64,000 bases of DNA from Chitinophagales bacterium (GTDB lineage: Bacteria > Bacteroidota > Bacteroidia > Chitinophagales > Saprospiraceae), in assembly GCA_017303475.1 (NCBI GenBank), contig JAFLBO010000013.1:1-64000 (forward strand), in the 5' to 3' direction. Position 1 is the stretch's first letter; each line of letters begins with the position of its first letter. This document shows positions 48,542 through 58,075 of the stretch, in pieces. The notes under the pieces were generated by a model. The model made no database searches. It had not been told where the DNA came from and saw only the letters and a program-made list of their open reading frames with translations. A program made the translations under genes and the position numbers.

Positions 48542-49504
48542 TTATTCCTGATACAAGCCCAGGCTCTTCATAGCCTCAAGCTCATATCTGCTGTCTTCTG
48601 CCGGATAACGCAATTGCGCCTCATATTGTCCGGTTTGTTTGGCCAACGACCAGATGAGGCTTTCACCGGCTGGGACTGTCGTTGGGAGCTGTTTAAATAT
48701 ATCATCCTGAAATGCCTCTTGGGCATCGGTAATTTCCCAGCCGGCTTGTTTGAATGCCTGAATTAAATCGTCCAAAAACAATGCAGACGTCAGATTGTGG
48801 TGCAAGAGTAAGGTGTGTTTAATGTGCCGGTTGGTTAATTGATGCGCCAGGTTTTCATAGTAATTTGCTCTATCCAATATATGTTTTACATAGAAATCGC
48901 GGTATTTTTCTATGTTAGGATCGTTGGGGCCGTTTTTCTGCAAACTTTTGAGTAATTGTGCATTGACAAACCAGTCGGAGGCGTCTATAGTGACATAGCC
49001 GTTTCTATAACCGTGTTTGGCCAGAACAGCCCTGATTTGTGCAATTTTATCCGCTGATTTTCCTTCTTTTAAATAAGGGAAACGAAATAGTTTAACATAG
49101 GTTGGGTAAGCGGCAATGACCTGGTCTGTTTGTTGCAATTCCATTTCAAAATCCTGCGCCGTAAGTTTATCCTGACTAAAATTAGGATGCGTGTAGCTGT
49201 GGTTGGCCAGACTGTGTCCAGCTGCGGCCCAACTGTTTAGCAGGAACTTCCCTTTTTCATCGAGCTTATTGGCGCCGGTGACGAAAAACACAGATTGGAT
49301 ACCGGCCTCTTCCATGGTTTGCAAAAGCATTTGATTCCAGGTTTCAAATTCATAATGCGCCTGAGGGCTGGTAATACCATCGTCGAAGGTGAAGCTGACA
49401 CAGGGTTTGCCGGACTTGGCTTTTATGGGTTCAGAAGGGGTATCTGATGAGGGCTGATGAAAAGAAAACACCATCACACCAAAAAGTAGAGACCAGATAT
49501 TCAT
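48542..49504 (-). CDS. Polysaccharide deacetylase family protein
   Basis: 320 residues from ATG 49504; a TTG two codons upstream is unlikely. N-terminal signal segment ~1-18. NodB homology domain: catalytic CVSFTFDDGITSP (Asp-Asp), metal-binding HSLANHSYTHPNFSQ, FRFPYLKEGK, and the C-terminal KHTLLLHHNLTSALFLDDLIQAFKQAGWEITDAQEAF with the second His. It removes N- or O-acetyl groups from a polysaccharide or peptidoglycan in the periplasm; some members act on other amide bonds. It is transcribed in the same direction as the phospholipase gene upstream, but a 130-base gap separates them. Confidence 0.85.
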   Translation of the reverse strand: MNIWSLLFGVMVFSFHQPSSDTPSEPIKAKSGKPCVSFTFDDGITSPQAHYEFETWNQMLLQTMEEAGIQSVFFVTGANKLDEKGKFLLNSWAAAGHSLANHSYTHPNFSQDKLTAQDFEMELQQTDQVIAAYPTYVKLFRFPYLKEGKSADKIAQIRAVLAKHGYRNGYVTIDASDWFVNAQLLKSLQKNGPNDPNIEKYRDFYVKHILDRANYYENLAHQLTNRHIKHTLLLHHNLTSALFLDDLIQAFKQAGWEITDAQEAFQDDIFKQLPTTVPAGESLIWSLAKQTGQYEAQLRYPAEDSRYELEAMKSLGLYQE

Positions 49505-49633
49505 AAGCAAAAAAATTGTATTCAGGTGATAGACTACCTACGAAAGTAGTTTAGGGCTGCAAAATCGCCCCTTTTTCGCCTTTCTTCGCTGAATTTTTCG
49601 CCGAATTTACCCAAATCCCGAACAAGCTCTTAC

Positions 49634-52153
49634 TCAAGCCCCGATCAGCGGATCAGTTACCCCTTCTTCCCCTGTTTCTACCCGGCCGGCAAATCGTTTT
49701 TCAAAGTCCGAAAAACCATCCACCAGTACGCTGAAATCGTACCAACGCTTGCTTTCTTTCAGATCAAAAGTCATGACCAGACTCTGTCCGGCGCCCAGTT
49801 TTTTATGCCTGTCGGGTTGGTGGTAAGATCGGTCCTGAACCAACACCTGGCAAGCGGCTGTTCCTGAATTGTGCAGATGGATTTCCAGTTTGCCGCTTGG
49901 TTTGCCGCCGTTTTCCTGATGATAGGTGCATTGAACCGTCAGTGCCGGATCCTGTGCAGATCCTTTAAACTCCCGGAAAAAGCCATTAGGGCCATACACA
50001 CGCAGGTGGTAGGCGTTGTTTTCCTTAAAATCTTCCAGTTTCCAGCTATCGCGAAGGCTATCGCCCGCAGAAACGGCATAATGGCGGTTGCTGGCGGTTT
50101 CCACCTGGCCATTCACCAAATAAGGAACAGGTGCATACACCTGAAAAGGCGCACCTGTGGCTTTGGCGCCAAAGGCTTGATTGGCTGCTTTAAGCGTTAA
50201 TTCAAAGGATTTTTTATCAGCGCTCAGCTGACCGTCGGCATAAAGTTCATAAGGAAGGGCACAGGAGGCACGCATTCCTTTTTCCTGGCGCGCACCGTGT
50301 TTTCCCTGCCGGATTTCAGCTATTTCTGATTCCTGAAGCGGTTTAAAATTATCAGGTACAGGCTTAAACTGGGCCTGGTAGATGCTTTCCACAAAAGCCG
50401 CTTTGTCTACCGATTTGGGCAACGGATATCGCTCGCCATTGTACGGACGAAAAACGGAGCTTAAATCGCCACAAATACTGCGTCGCCAGGAGGAAATATT
50501 CGTTTCCTGGATGGTTTTCCCGGTTTTATTACTCAGGAAGCGCTCCAGGAATTGCAAAACTGAGGTATGGTCAAATACCTCGGAGCAAATCCGGCCACCC
50601 CGGCTCCAGGGAGAAGCAATGAGCAAGGGTACACGGAACCCGAGTCCGATGGGGCCTTCGCGGCCGTCTTTCCCACGGGAGCGCTCCTGCTCCGGGGTTA
50701 CAAATTCCTCCAGCGTATGAATGTCTTTGGAAGCCAAACCGGTGTGCGGTCGCTCCGGGTGTGGCGGCACAAATGGCGGTAAATGATCGAAATAACCGTC
50801 GTTTTCATCGTACGCCAGGATGAAAATGGTCTTCTCCCAAACTTTTGGATTTTGGGTCAGAATGTCCATCACTTCCGAGAGATACCAGGCGCCATACCAG
50901 GGCGCTCCGGGGTGATCAGAGAATTTTTCCGGCGCCACAATCCAGGAAACCGTGGGCAGTTGTTGCTCCTGCACATCCTTCCTGAACTGGTACAAAATAT
51001 CGCCTTTGGGAATGGCAATCTGATGCTCGCCGGTTTCGTCGTGGTATACCTGATGGGTCAGACTGTGGAAGTCCGGATCGTTGCGATTGGTGGTAAAGGC
51101 TTTCTCGTGCAGGGCTTTTTCCCGTGCCGACAGTTGTGCGTAACGTTCCGGATTCCAGGTTTTTATTGCCTGTTCTGCTTTAGTCAGTTGCTGTTCTTTT
51201 TCACTGATTTGTTTGGCCAGTTCGGCGGCTTCCGCACTACCGGCGCTCAGGGTTGCCGCTTTCTTTTTCAAGGTTGCTATTTCTTCCGGCAGTGTAGCCT
51301 TCAGTTGTTGCATAAACCGATAAAAAGAGGGCGAAAAGCGCACCTGATACTGCTCAAACCATTCAATTGGATTATCGGTAAAATTGGCCAGCCAGGAATC
51401 TTCCTCCCCGTTGAACCCAACCGGAAGACTGATTTCATTTTGATAGATTTTCCAGGAAACACCCTCGTCTTCCAGTCGTTCCGGGAAGGTTTTCCAGCGT
51501 TGTTCTTTATCGTAATCTACATCCGAGTTGCGCACATTGGCCTTAGCGTCAGGTGAGGGCTTTTCGCTGATAGTGCCGGTCCACAGGTAAAGTCGGTTTG
51601 GCGTGGTGCCGGTTAGGGAGGAGCAAAAATTATGATCACAGAGCGTAAAGGCATCTGCCAGGGCATAATAGAACGGAATATCCTCCCGATTGTAATAGCC
51701 CATGGTAAGCGGCATTTCGGCGTATTCTTTATGGCCTGATCGTTTAGAGGCCAGCCAGCCATCGTATTTACCGTTATTGCGCGCGTCTACCTGATCGGTC
51801 CAGCTGTGTGGCAGCGCGCTCATCCAGGTGGCTTTGCTGTCTTTGATGTTCAATCGGAAAGGGGCGTAAGTAAGTCCTTTGGCATTGCTTTGGCACCATA
51901 CGGGGCGGCCATTAGGCAGATCAATGGCGCGCGGATCGTCAAAGCCACGTACCCCCTGCAAGCTACCGTAGGCGTGATCGAAAGAGCGATTTTCCTGCAT
52001 CAGGATTACAATATGCTCCGCATCCAAAAAGGTGGTGCCTGGCGCCGGATCTATGGCCAGGGCTTTTTGGATAGATTCAGGGATGAGGCCATTATAGCCC
52101 GCTGTACCAGCCAGCAAGGCTGCTTTTTTGAGGAAGTCGCGCCGGGTATCCAT
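49634..52153 (-). CDS. Phosphocholine-specific phospholipase C, Tat-exported
   Basis: 839 residues from ATG 52153 (MDTRRDFLKKAALLAGTAGY). The Tat motif is TRRDFLKK. The phosphoesterase domain follows: HIVILMQENRSFDHAYGSLQGVRGFDDPRA, TLCDHNFCSSLTGTTPNRLYLWTGT, DENDGYFDHLPPFVPP, GPIGLGFRVPLLIASPWSRGG, and EVFDHTSVLQFLERFL. An Ala/Glu/Lys-rich coiled-coil segment (~290-345) interrupts it. Two C-terminal DUF756 beta domains (~640-735 and ~740-830) complete the family architecture. It hydrolyses phosphatidylcholine or sphingomyelin to phosphocholine, giving access to host or detrital lipids, or phosphate. Folded export fits a metalloenzyme. It stands alone, with no pho-type regulatory site recognised. 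Confidence 0.93.
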   Translation of the reverse strand: MDTRRDFLKKAALLAGTAGYNGLIPESIQKALAIDPAPGTTFLDAEHIVILMQENRSFDHAYGSLQGVRGFDDPRAIDLPNGRPVWCQSNAKGLTYAPFRLNIKDSKATWMSALPHSWTDQVDARNNGKYDGWLASKRSGHKEYAEMPLTMGYYNREDIPFYYALADAFTLCDHNFCSSLTGTTPNRLYLWTGTISEKPSPDAKANVRNSDVDYDKEQRWKTFPERLEDEGVSWKIYQNEISLPVGFNGEEDSWLANFTDNPIEWFEQYQVRFSPSFYRFMQQLKATLPEEIATLKKKAATLSAGSAEAAELAKQISEKEQQLTKAEQAIKTWNPERYAQLSAREKALHEKAFTTNRNDPDFHSLTHQVYHDETGEHQIAIPKGDILYQFRKDVQEQQLPTVSWIVAPEKFSDHPGAPWYGAWYLSEVMDILTQNPKVWEKTIFILAYDENDGYFDHLPPFVPPHPERPHTGLASKDIHTLEEFVTPEQERSRGKDGREGPIGLGFRVPLLIASPWSRGGRICSEVFDHTSVLQFLERFLSNKTGKTIQETNISSWRRSICGDLSSVFRPYNGERYPLPKSVDKAAFVESIYQAQFKPVPDNFKPLQESEIAEIRQGKHGARQEKGMRASCALPYELYADGQLSADKKSFELTLKAANQAFGAKATGAPFQVYAPVPYLVNGQVETASNRHYAVSAGDSLRDSWKLEDFKENNAYHLRVYGPNGFFREFKGSAQDPALTVQCTYHQENGGKPSGKLEIHLHNSGTAACQVLVQDRSYHQPDRHKKLGAGQSLVMTFDLKESKRWYDFSVLVDGFSDFEKRFAGRVETGEEGVTDPLIGA

Positions 52154-52241
52154 GGTTGTGTTTTTTGCCGGCAAAGGTCGTTTTCAGGAAGAAGGAAACA
52201 AGGCGCCGGAAATGACTTATTGATTTCTTTACCATTTCTTT

Positions 52242-52784
52242 TTATTTCCTGTGCTCATGGGTGAGTTTGGAGAAGAATATGGAATCTTCGTAGCCATCGG
52301 ATTGAATGGTATGCTCCCGGAGCAGTCCTTCCTGTATAAATTCAAACTTTTCCATAATCCGCAAAGAAGGGATATTATTGACTCCAACCAGGGCTTCAAT
52401 ACGGTGCAATTTCAGCTCATTAAAACCATATTCCAGAATGGCTGCAACGGCTTCCGACATGAGACCGGCATTTCTGTAGGATTCATCTTCCATCACGTAT
52501 CCTATTTCGGCCCGGCGGTGGTCTTTATTCCAGTTGTGTATGCCGCAGCGACCGATAATCCGGTTATCTGTTTTATGGGTGAGCAGAAAAAGCAGGAAAC
52601 TGCGGTTATAGCTGGAAAAGCCATTTTGGTGTTTATACAAATCTGTCTGGTAGGCTTCTTCAGAGCGGTGGCCCAGGATACGTTGAATCTCGGCTTTCGG
52701 ATACTGAGTAAACAATTCGTTCATAGCCTGCGGGGAGAATCCCTGCAGGAGCAGTCGGGGTGTGTGAATGGTTTCGATGGTCAT
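52242..52784 (-). CDS. GNAT N-acetyltransferase (RimJ/RimL type)
   Basis: 180 residues. Acetyltransf_3-like GNAT: TPRLLLQGFSPQAMNELF, IIGRCGIHNWNKDHRRAEIGYVMEDESYRNAGLMSEAVAAILEYGFNELKLHRIEALVGVNNIPSLRIMEKFEFIQEGLLREH. The acetyl-CoA loop is the variant YRNAGLMSEA rather than R.G.G.A. It acetylates an N-terminal or small-molecule amine; the target is unknown. Its ATG overlaps the stop of the TPR/membrane gene by 4 bases, so translation is coupled in a three-gene unit (54519, 52781, 52242). Confidence 0.9.
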   Translation of the reverse strand: MTIETIHTPRLLLQGFSPQAMNELFTQYPKAEIQRILGHRSEEAYQTDLYKHQNGFSSYNRSFLLFLLTHKTDNRIIGRCGIHNWNKDHRRAEIGYVMEDESYRNAGLMSEAVAAILEYGFNELKLHRIEALVGVNNIPSLRIMEKFEFIQEGLLREHTIQSDGYEDSIFFSKLTHEHRK

Positions 52785-54514
52785 GGTAATGGGTATATTT
52801 CCTTCTTTCTCAAAAAACGATAATACAACAAAAACAACCCTATCCAGCTACCCACAAAAACCACCACGCCGGGTATCCAGCGCCAATCTGTGCGCATTGG
52901 CACATCGGAATAAGGCACAATAGATATTAACCCGCCTGCCATACCCAGACTGCTAAGCAGAAAAAGCCAACGGAAGGTTTTTTGCTGCGCCCAAACACTG
53001 CTAAAATCGTGGTTTGACGTGCTGGATTCTGTAAAACTGAACAAGGTAATGGCCAGTGCCGCGCCACTGAACGCCAGATTACCAACATAACCTCGAATCT
53101 CCGGCGACAACTTTTGACTGGCGAAAAACACTATGGCCAGCAATATACTGGTTATCAGCGCACCAGCGTGTATGTTTTGCGTGCGCACTTTGGCGCGTTT
53201 TTGGACATCGTCTCCAAGACTCTCCAGGAGGGTTCTCTGATGTTTCTGATAGAAATCTATAGCCATTCCGGCAAACAAGGGTGGTATCCAGCCGGCAAAC
53301 GCAAAGAACAGAAATCCATCTGAAATCAAACGCCCATAAGCCAATATACTCAATAATCCGGCTACGGCGGTATACACCAGGAGGGCTATTCGCTGTATAC
53401 GTGAAAGTTCAGTGCCGGCTAATTCCAGCAAACCGATATAGCCTATAACAAATGCACCGCATATAAAATAATCAAATCCTTTCACAGATGGGTTTAGGGA
53501 AAGGAATACCATATTGCTCCAAACGATCAGCATAACCAGGCCTTTCACAAAATCCAGTGGCTTTTTGAGCAAATGATACCCGGGTACATACCAGAATGCC
53601 ATTAGCTGGATGCTTAATGGTACCAGCGTATACCGGGGGATCGCCAGGGCGGCAAAAAACAAGGTCACCGATTGCAGATGATCGGTTGTACCCGCAGTTT
53701 TTCCACCTTTGTAATATAGGGCACAAACAATAGCATAAACCAGTAAAAATACCGCCCTGAAAAAATACGGAGACAGGCTGACGAAATTGGTTTTATAGAA
53801 ATACCAATAGAAAGGCGGGATTTTTTTGCAGGTTTGCGCAATCAGGTAATATTCCTGTGCGGTGACGTTGGCAGGGTCAAGTTCCAGTATGTTTCGGTAT
53901 GAGTCAATTGCGTCACCTTTCGCTTCTCCGCTTAGTTGTTTCTGCCCTTCCTTTTTTTGCTGCCTGATGAGTTCTTTTTTATAGGATTCCAGATAATGAG
54001 GCAATTCCCCGTTATCAGGCTGTTGTTCCATGGCCTGAAGGATGTAATCCATTCCGACAGCGTAATCCTGTTTCACCATCACATGATAATGCGCGATGGC
54101 CAAAAGGGAATTGTAATCAGGCAGTTGGGTGTTTTGTAATTGCTGCAAAAACGCCTCTTCGTAGCCGGAGTGATAAAAGGATATACCCAAATGGGCTATT
54201 TCCTCATAAAAATCCGGGTATTCAGCAATCAAAGCGGCGGAGGCATTCAGGGCTTTTTGAATGTCTTGCCGGCTCAGGTAAATGCCCATTAACAACTTAT
54301 GCTGGGCATTTCCGGTAGCATTTTCATACTGCCGGATAAGTTGTTCTGCTGCATCCAGGTTTTCCAGTGCCTGATAAGCATCGAGCAGGAGGTAAAAAAC
54401 TTCAGCATCCTGCGGATGTTGCACGCACAAGGGCGCGAGCAGTTGTACCACCTGAGGATACTGCTCCTGTTCAAAGGCTTTTTGCGCCTTGCGTATGGTT
54501 TGTGATCTTGTCAA
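52781..54514 (-). CDS. TPR and multi-span membrane protein
   Basis: 577 residues from a TTG at 54514; no ATG is in frame before residue ~76, and the TTG is 4 bases after the stop of the upstream gene, so coupled initiation is likely. Residues ~1-220 are TPR-like helices (RKAQKAFEQEQYPQVVQLLAPLCVQHPQDAEVFYLLLDAYQALENLDAAEQLIRQY; final TPR GDAIDSYRNILELDPANVTAQEYYLIAQTC). Residues ~240-570 hold about nine or ten membrane helices. The combination suggests a cytoplasmic protein-binding domain on an inner-membrane platform. I recognise no family for the membrane part. Confidence 0.7.
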   Translation of the reverse strand: MTRSQTIRKAQKAFEQEQYPQVVQLLAPLCVQHPQDAEVFYLLLDAYQALENLDAAEQLIRQYENATGNAQHKLLMGIYLSRQDIQKALNASAALIAEYPDFYEEIAHLGISFYHSGYEEAFLQQLQNTQLPDYNSLLAIAHYHVMVKQDYAVGMDYILQAMEQQPDNGELPHYLESYKKELIRQQKKEGQKQLSGEAKGDAIDSYRNILELDPANVTAQEYYLIAQTCKKIPPFYWYFYKTNFVSLSPYFFRAVFLLVYAIVCALYYKGGKTAGTTDHLQSVTLFFAALAIPRYTLVPLSIQLMAFWYVPGYHLLKKPLDFVKGLVMLIVWSNMVFLSLNPSVKGFDYFICGAFVIGYIGLLELAGTELSRIQRIALLVYTAVAGLLSILAYGRLISDGFLFFAFAGWIPPLFAGMAIDFYQKHQRTLLESLGDDVQKRAKVRTQNIHAGALITSILLAIVFFASQKLSPEIRGYVGNLAFSGAALAITLFSFTESSTSNHDFSSVWAQQKTFRWLFLLSSLGMAGGLISIVPYSDVPMRTDWRWIPGVVVFVGSWIGLFLLYYRFLRKKEIYPLP

Positions 54515-54518
54515 GAAT

Positions 54519-56084
54519 TTACTGTTTTTTACACCATTCCAACATTTCCGGATACAAATCCGATATCAATGCAGGGCGGCCGTTGCTTTTATACAATGCA
54601 GTTAATTGATCATTAAACGCATCAAAACGCACAAATCCGCGGTAATGAATCATGAAATCTTCCAGGCGTTTTTTGATGATTTCGTAATCAGTTTTCGAAA
54701 AGTTATCCAGCGCATAAAGGGAAAAAACCGACCAGGTCATGTATTCATTAAACAAGGCGTAAGCGCTTGCATAAGAGCCGGTGTATTTACCGGCTGCCCA
54801 TTTATCTCTATCCTTAAATGCCTTTTTGATATCCCGAAGATAGTTATCACTAACCGGATTGACATAATTATGGTCAATTTCTGTAAACAACATCCTGGTA
54901 TCACGAGCCTGCAATAAAGTGTAAGAAATACCGGAGCCTTCCGTAGGTCCGCTGACAAAAATAAACACCTCTTCCTTCACCCGGTTAGTGGAATGCTTTC
55001 CCAGGCTCAAAGGCGAAAATATGATATGGTATTTATGGTATCTCTGTGTGAAATGCGACTCCAGCCAAATCCATTGCCTTTCTACCGGAGCTTGTGCGGC
55101 CAGTGCAGTTTTCAAAGAATCATAGAAAAGACTATTGTTTTGATAAAATTGCCTGAAGTTGGACTTCAGCGCAAATTTTTCCAGTTCAGACACGTATTGC
55201 GCCAGAAAATCCCGGTTACCCCAGCTGAGGTTATGGATAGTTGGCGATCTTTTCAATTTCCCCTGAGCATCAAACTGATAATTGGAGGCATCCATTCTCA
55301 GTTGATTGTACTGTGTTGCAATTTTTCTGTCTATCAACTCAACGATTCTTTCCTGCGCAAATGGTTTAAAGTAGTTCATTACCCGCTGATAATAAGCGGA
55401 TTGGTGATTGATCATGACAGAATCTTGTTGGCCTGTAGGCGTTAGTGCAAACAGTACAAACATCAGCTCCTGTACTTCTGGAATGTCAATAATATGTTCT
55501 TTGGTCTTTTCTGCATTTTTTTGCCTGTCTATATCACTATAAGGAGGAGCAACCACCTTAATATCATTTTTCCGGGCATGTTTTTCCAATTCTTTTATTT
55601 CGCTTTCATTGTATTCTGTAGTGCGCAGACAAATGTTGGTCCAGTAGATATTTTTGCCCTCCGGATAAACAAACTGCTCAAATAAACCATCAAAATAATT
55701 CTTTTTTTCTCCATAAATGATATAGCGCTCTTCTGCTTTAAACCTGTATCCACAGTCTCCGCCACCTCTACCGGAATAAATGTACACGGTATCCCGGATA
55801 TGTTTTCCCTTATAGATTTTTTCTACCAGTACGGTATATTTTGCCACATAGATCTCCCGCATGTAACGATTGGCCTGGGTACTGTCGCGGGCTATTAGCT
55901 CAAGCGTTTGTTTATTCGGCAGCAGCTGGACATATTCGCTTGCAATGACTGTACCCACCAGCACCGCGTCCATTTGTTTTAACTGACCTTTCACGGTACT
56001 TTCACCTATACAGGAACAAGCCTGAGCAGCCGAGTTGCCGGCCAGGGCAACACATAATAGCAGGAAAAGAGTGATGTTTTTCAT
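54519..56084 (-). CDS. Secreted hypothetical with N-terminal netrin/TIMP-like domain
   Basis: 521 residues. Signal peptide ~1-20 (FLLLCVALAGNSAAQA), then the hallmark CSC start of a TIMP/netrin-like OB domain (~22-175): ACSCIGESTVKGQLKQMDAVLVGTVIAS, TVLVEKIYKGKHIRDTVYIYSGRGGGDCGYRFKAEERYIIYG, TNICLRTTEY. The remaining ~340 residues are mostly helical with no recognised family. Periplasmic or surface-exposed. It is the first gene of the unit that continues with the TPR/membrane and GNAT genes (gaps of 4 bases and an overlap). Confidence 0.7.
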   Translation of the reverse strand: MKNITLFLLLCVALAGNSAAQACSCIGESTVKGQLKQMDAVLVGTVIASEYVQLLPNKQTLELIARDSTQANRYMREIYVAKYTVLVEKIYKGKHIRDTVYIYSGRGGGDCGYRFKAEERYIIYGEKKNYFDGLFEQFVYPEGKNIYWTNICLRTTEYNESEIKELEKHARKNDIKVVAPPYSDIDRQKNAEKTKEHIIDIPEVQELMFVLFALTPTGQQDSVMINHQSAYYQRVMNYFKPFAQERIVELIDRKIATQYNQLRMDASNYQFDAQGKLKRSPTIHNLSWGNRDFLAQYVSELEKFALKSNFRQFYQNNSLFYDSLKTALAAQAPVERQWIWLESHFTQRYHKYHIIFSPLSLGKHSTNRVKEEVFIFVSGPTEGSGISYTLLQARDTRMLFTEIDHNYVNPVSDNYLRDIKKAFKDRDKWAAGKYTGSYASAYALFNEYMTWSVFSLYALDNFSKTDYEIIKKRLEDFMIHYRGFVRFDAFNDQLTALYKSNGRPALISDLYPEMLEWCKKQ

Positions 56085-56100
56085 AGCTGGATTTTTTACT

Positions 56101-56303
56101 AAGGAGGCGCGGAGATTTTTTTTACCGCAGAAGCGCGGAGGCGCGGAGATTTTTTTTACCGCGGAGGCGCGGAGGCGCGGAGATTTTTTTCACCGCAGAG
56201 GCGCGGAGGCGCGGAGATTTTTCATATCAGAGTTTTTTTTCACCGCGGAGTCGCGGAGGCGCAGAGATTTCACCTCTGCGTCTCTGCGCCTCTGCGGTAA
56301 ATA
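56101..56303. repeat. Tandem GGCGCGGAG island with terminal inverted copy
   Basis: Units of GAGGCGCGGAGATTTTTTTTACCGC are repeated four to five times from 56101. The right end turns over: CACCGCGGAGTCGCGGAGGCGCAGAG (56241-56266) faces CCTCTGCGTCTCTGCGCCTCTGCGG (56273-56297). It lies upstream of the netrin-like gene and abuts the stop side of the amine oxidase gene. Confidence 0.85.
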
Positions 56304-56309
56304 AAATAA

Positions 56310-57659
56310 TCATAATAAATCAATGATCTTCTGCGCCTCCCGCTCACCACTGAGCCAGGCGCCGTGTGCGGTGGAAAAATAATCCACCTCTGTATGTTCT
56401 CCAGCAAAAAACAGCTTGTCTTGCAGCTCCTCAGCCAGATCTTCAAAATGCCGCATTTCCGTTCCCACAGCAGTGAAAGAATATGCTCCGTAGGCATTTT
56501 CGTTGGTACTCCATTTGGTGCGTAGCAGCCGGGTGGGGTCTGGGATCTGACTGCCATACATATCACGTAAATGCCCCATGATAGCGGCTATAACCTCGGC
56601 ATCGCTCATGGTCTCTGTTTGCCTGCCATAATCGGCATAAGCAAAGGTCATGAGGGCATTGACGTTGGGGTGCAGCTTTTTGACATTGACGAAATAATTG
56701 AACTTGTCTTTGATTTCCGGGGTATAGATCAAAAAGAACTTATCGTCCCAAAAAGCCTGATCCCAGGTCAGCAAAAACTTATTGACACAGCTCATGCCTA
56801 TTTTGTCAATCGCGGTTTGTTTTTGCGCCGGCAATGCCGGTGTAAACTGAATACTATTGTTTTTCAGTACGCCCAATGGCACTGATACGATAACAAAATC
56901 TGCCGTACTTTCTGTTCCATTGTGCGTAACTTTTATCTGACTGCCGGAATAATCCACGGCCGTTACGCGTTCGTTCAGGCGCACATCCAGCCCCGAAGCC
57001 AGGTATTGCGGGATGGTATCGTAGCCATTGGTGGCTATTTTTTCCACGCCGCCATACTCCTCTCCTTCATCGTACAAAAGCGACGAAACCTTGTTTAAAT
57101 CGCCCAGATCAAAGGTAACGTAGGTAGATAAAAAGAAACGCCAGAGCCGGTCGTTGGCCAACTGCGGGTATTGCTCCAGAAACACAGTTTCGAAACTCTT
57201 ATCAGCGCTTCCGCTTTGTTTCAGTGTTTCCAGCATTTGGTAAAAAGCATCTTCCGTATCGGAAAAAACGGATTCACTGATCGGCGCGCCACCCAGATCG
57301 TAGGCCGCAAAATCGTCGTCGGCAGAAACTAAGGTGTTCATGCCCGCCTGCTGTGCCAGGGTACTGATGGGGTTTCCGTTTACGCCGTGGATCCAGCTTG
57401 CGCCTTCATCAAAAGCGATGCCCAACGAGCGGTTGCTGCGTAAGCGTCCCCCTACCCTGTCTTGCGCTTCCAGCACGATTACCTGAAAACCACGCGCTTT
57501 CAATTTGCGGGCAGCTGCCAGGCCGGAAATGCCGGCCCCGATTACGATGACGGTTTTATTGGGTAATTCGTCTTTGGCACAGGCGGTAATCAGGGATGGC
57601 GCCAGCATGATTCCGCCCACCTGGCGGATGGATTTTTTGATGAATTCGCGTCTTTTCAT
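56310..57659 (-). CDS. Flavin amine oxidase family protein, exported
   Basis: 449 residues from ATG 57659 (MKRREFIKKSIRQVGG); upstream in-frame codons lack signal character. The start looks like a Tat signal (KRREFIKKS) followed by a lipobox-like LITAC, suggesting a Tat-exported lipoprotein. FAD site VIVIGAGISGLAAARKLKARGFQVIVLEAQDRVGGRLRS. Substrate domain with GASWIHGVNGNPI and DFVIVSVPLGVLKN. C-terminal FAD contact LFFAGEHTEVDYFSTAHGAWLSGEREAQKI. It oxidises a primary or polyamine to an aldehyde plus H2O2; related tryptophan oxidases are possible. It is monocistronic, with an island following it. Confidence 0.9.
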   Translation of the reverse strand: MKRREFIKKSIRQVGGIMLAPSLITACAKDELPNKTVIVIGAGISGLAAARKLKARGFQVIVLEAQDRVGGRLRSNRSLGIAFDEGASWIHGVNGNPISTLAQQAGMNTLVSADDDFAAYDLGGAPISESVFSDTEDAFYQMLETLKQSGSADKSFETVFLEQYPQLANDRLWRFFLSTYVTFDLGDLNKVSSLLYDEGEEYGGVEKIATNGYDTIPQYLASGLDVRLNERVTAVDYSGSQIKVTHNGTESTADFVIVSVPLGVLKNNSIQFTPALPAQKQTAIDKIGMSCVNKFLLTWDQAFWDDKFFLIYTPEIKDKFNYFVNVKKLHPNVNALMTFAYADYGRQTETMSDAEVIAAIMGHLRDMYGSQIPDPTRLLRTKWSTNENAYGAYSFTAVGTEMRHFEDLAEELQDKLFFAGEHTEVDYFSTAHGAWLSGEREAQKIIDLL

Positions 57660-58075
57660 GGATGTGAACGGATGAGATACCCGCAAAGATGGCATTTTCA
57701 GGGGAATATTTCCGGCATGGGCCATGCAGGTATGCTTTGGGTGTTTCGTTCATGACACTCCGGAAAATCGACTAAAAACGTAGTTTTTTTACAGACTATG
57801 GCAGCCCCACCTTTGTCCGGCAATCTTTTCCATACACACCTGAATTAATCTGTACCATGCAAAAACACAAAAACTACTGCTCCGTGAGCGCCCGGGTTTA
57901 TGCGAATTTTTCTGAACGCAAGTCGGATACTTCGCATCCTGTCAATGCGCGTCTGCATTCAGGCATTGGTTTACCAGCATATGCAATGGATGTGTATGAC
58001 AATCAGGAGTGTAATAACAAGCGGCCAGTACACCGTTACTGACCTCTACATTTCCGATTGATTATTGAATAGATA
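57660..58075. other. Intergenic region with leader-like segment, no convincing gene
   Basis: 416 bases. Around 57790-57890 a stretch with CCACCTTTG, then an ATG followed by CAAAAACACA (57857) resembles the leader of the secreted gene at the window end (CACATTTG, then ATGCAAAAACACA at 63731). A 61-codon frame opens at 57857 but looks non-coding. It may be the orphaned upstream region of a gene removed by the insertion of element copy C at 58076. Confidence 0.35.

Noticed and set aside
57857..58042. 61-codon ORF beginning MQKHKNYCSV
   Set aside because: No family, atypical composition, and the start resembles a leader that stops after 10 codons in the related region at 63731.
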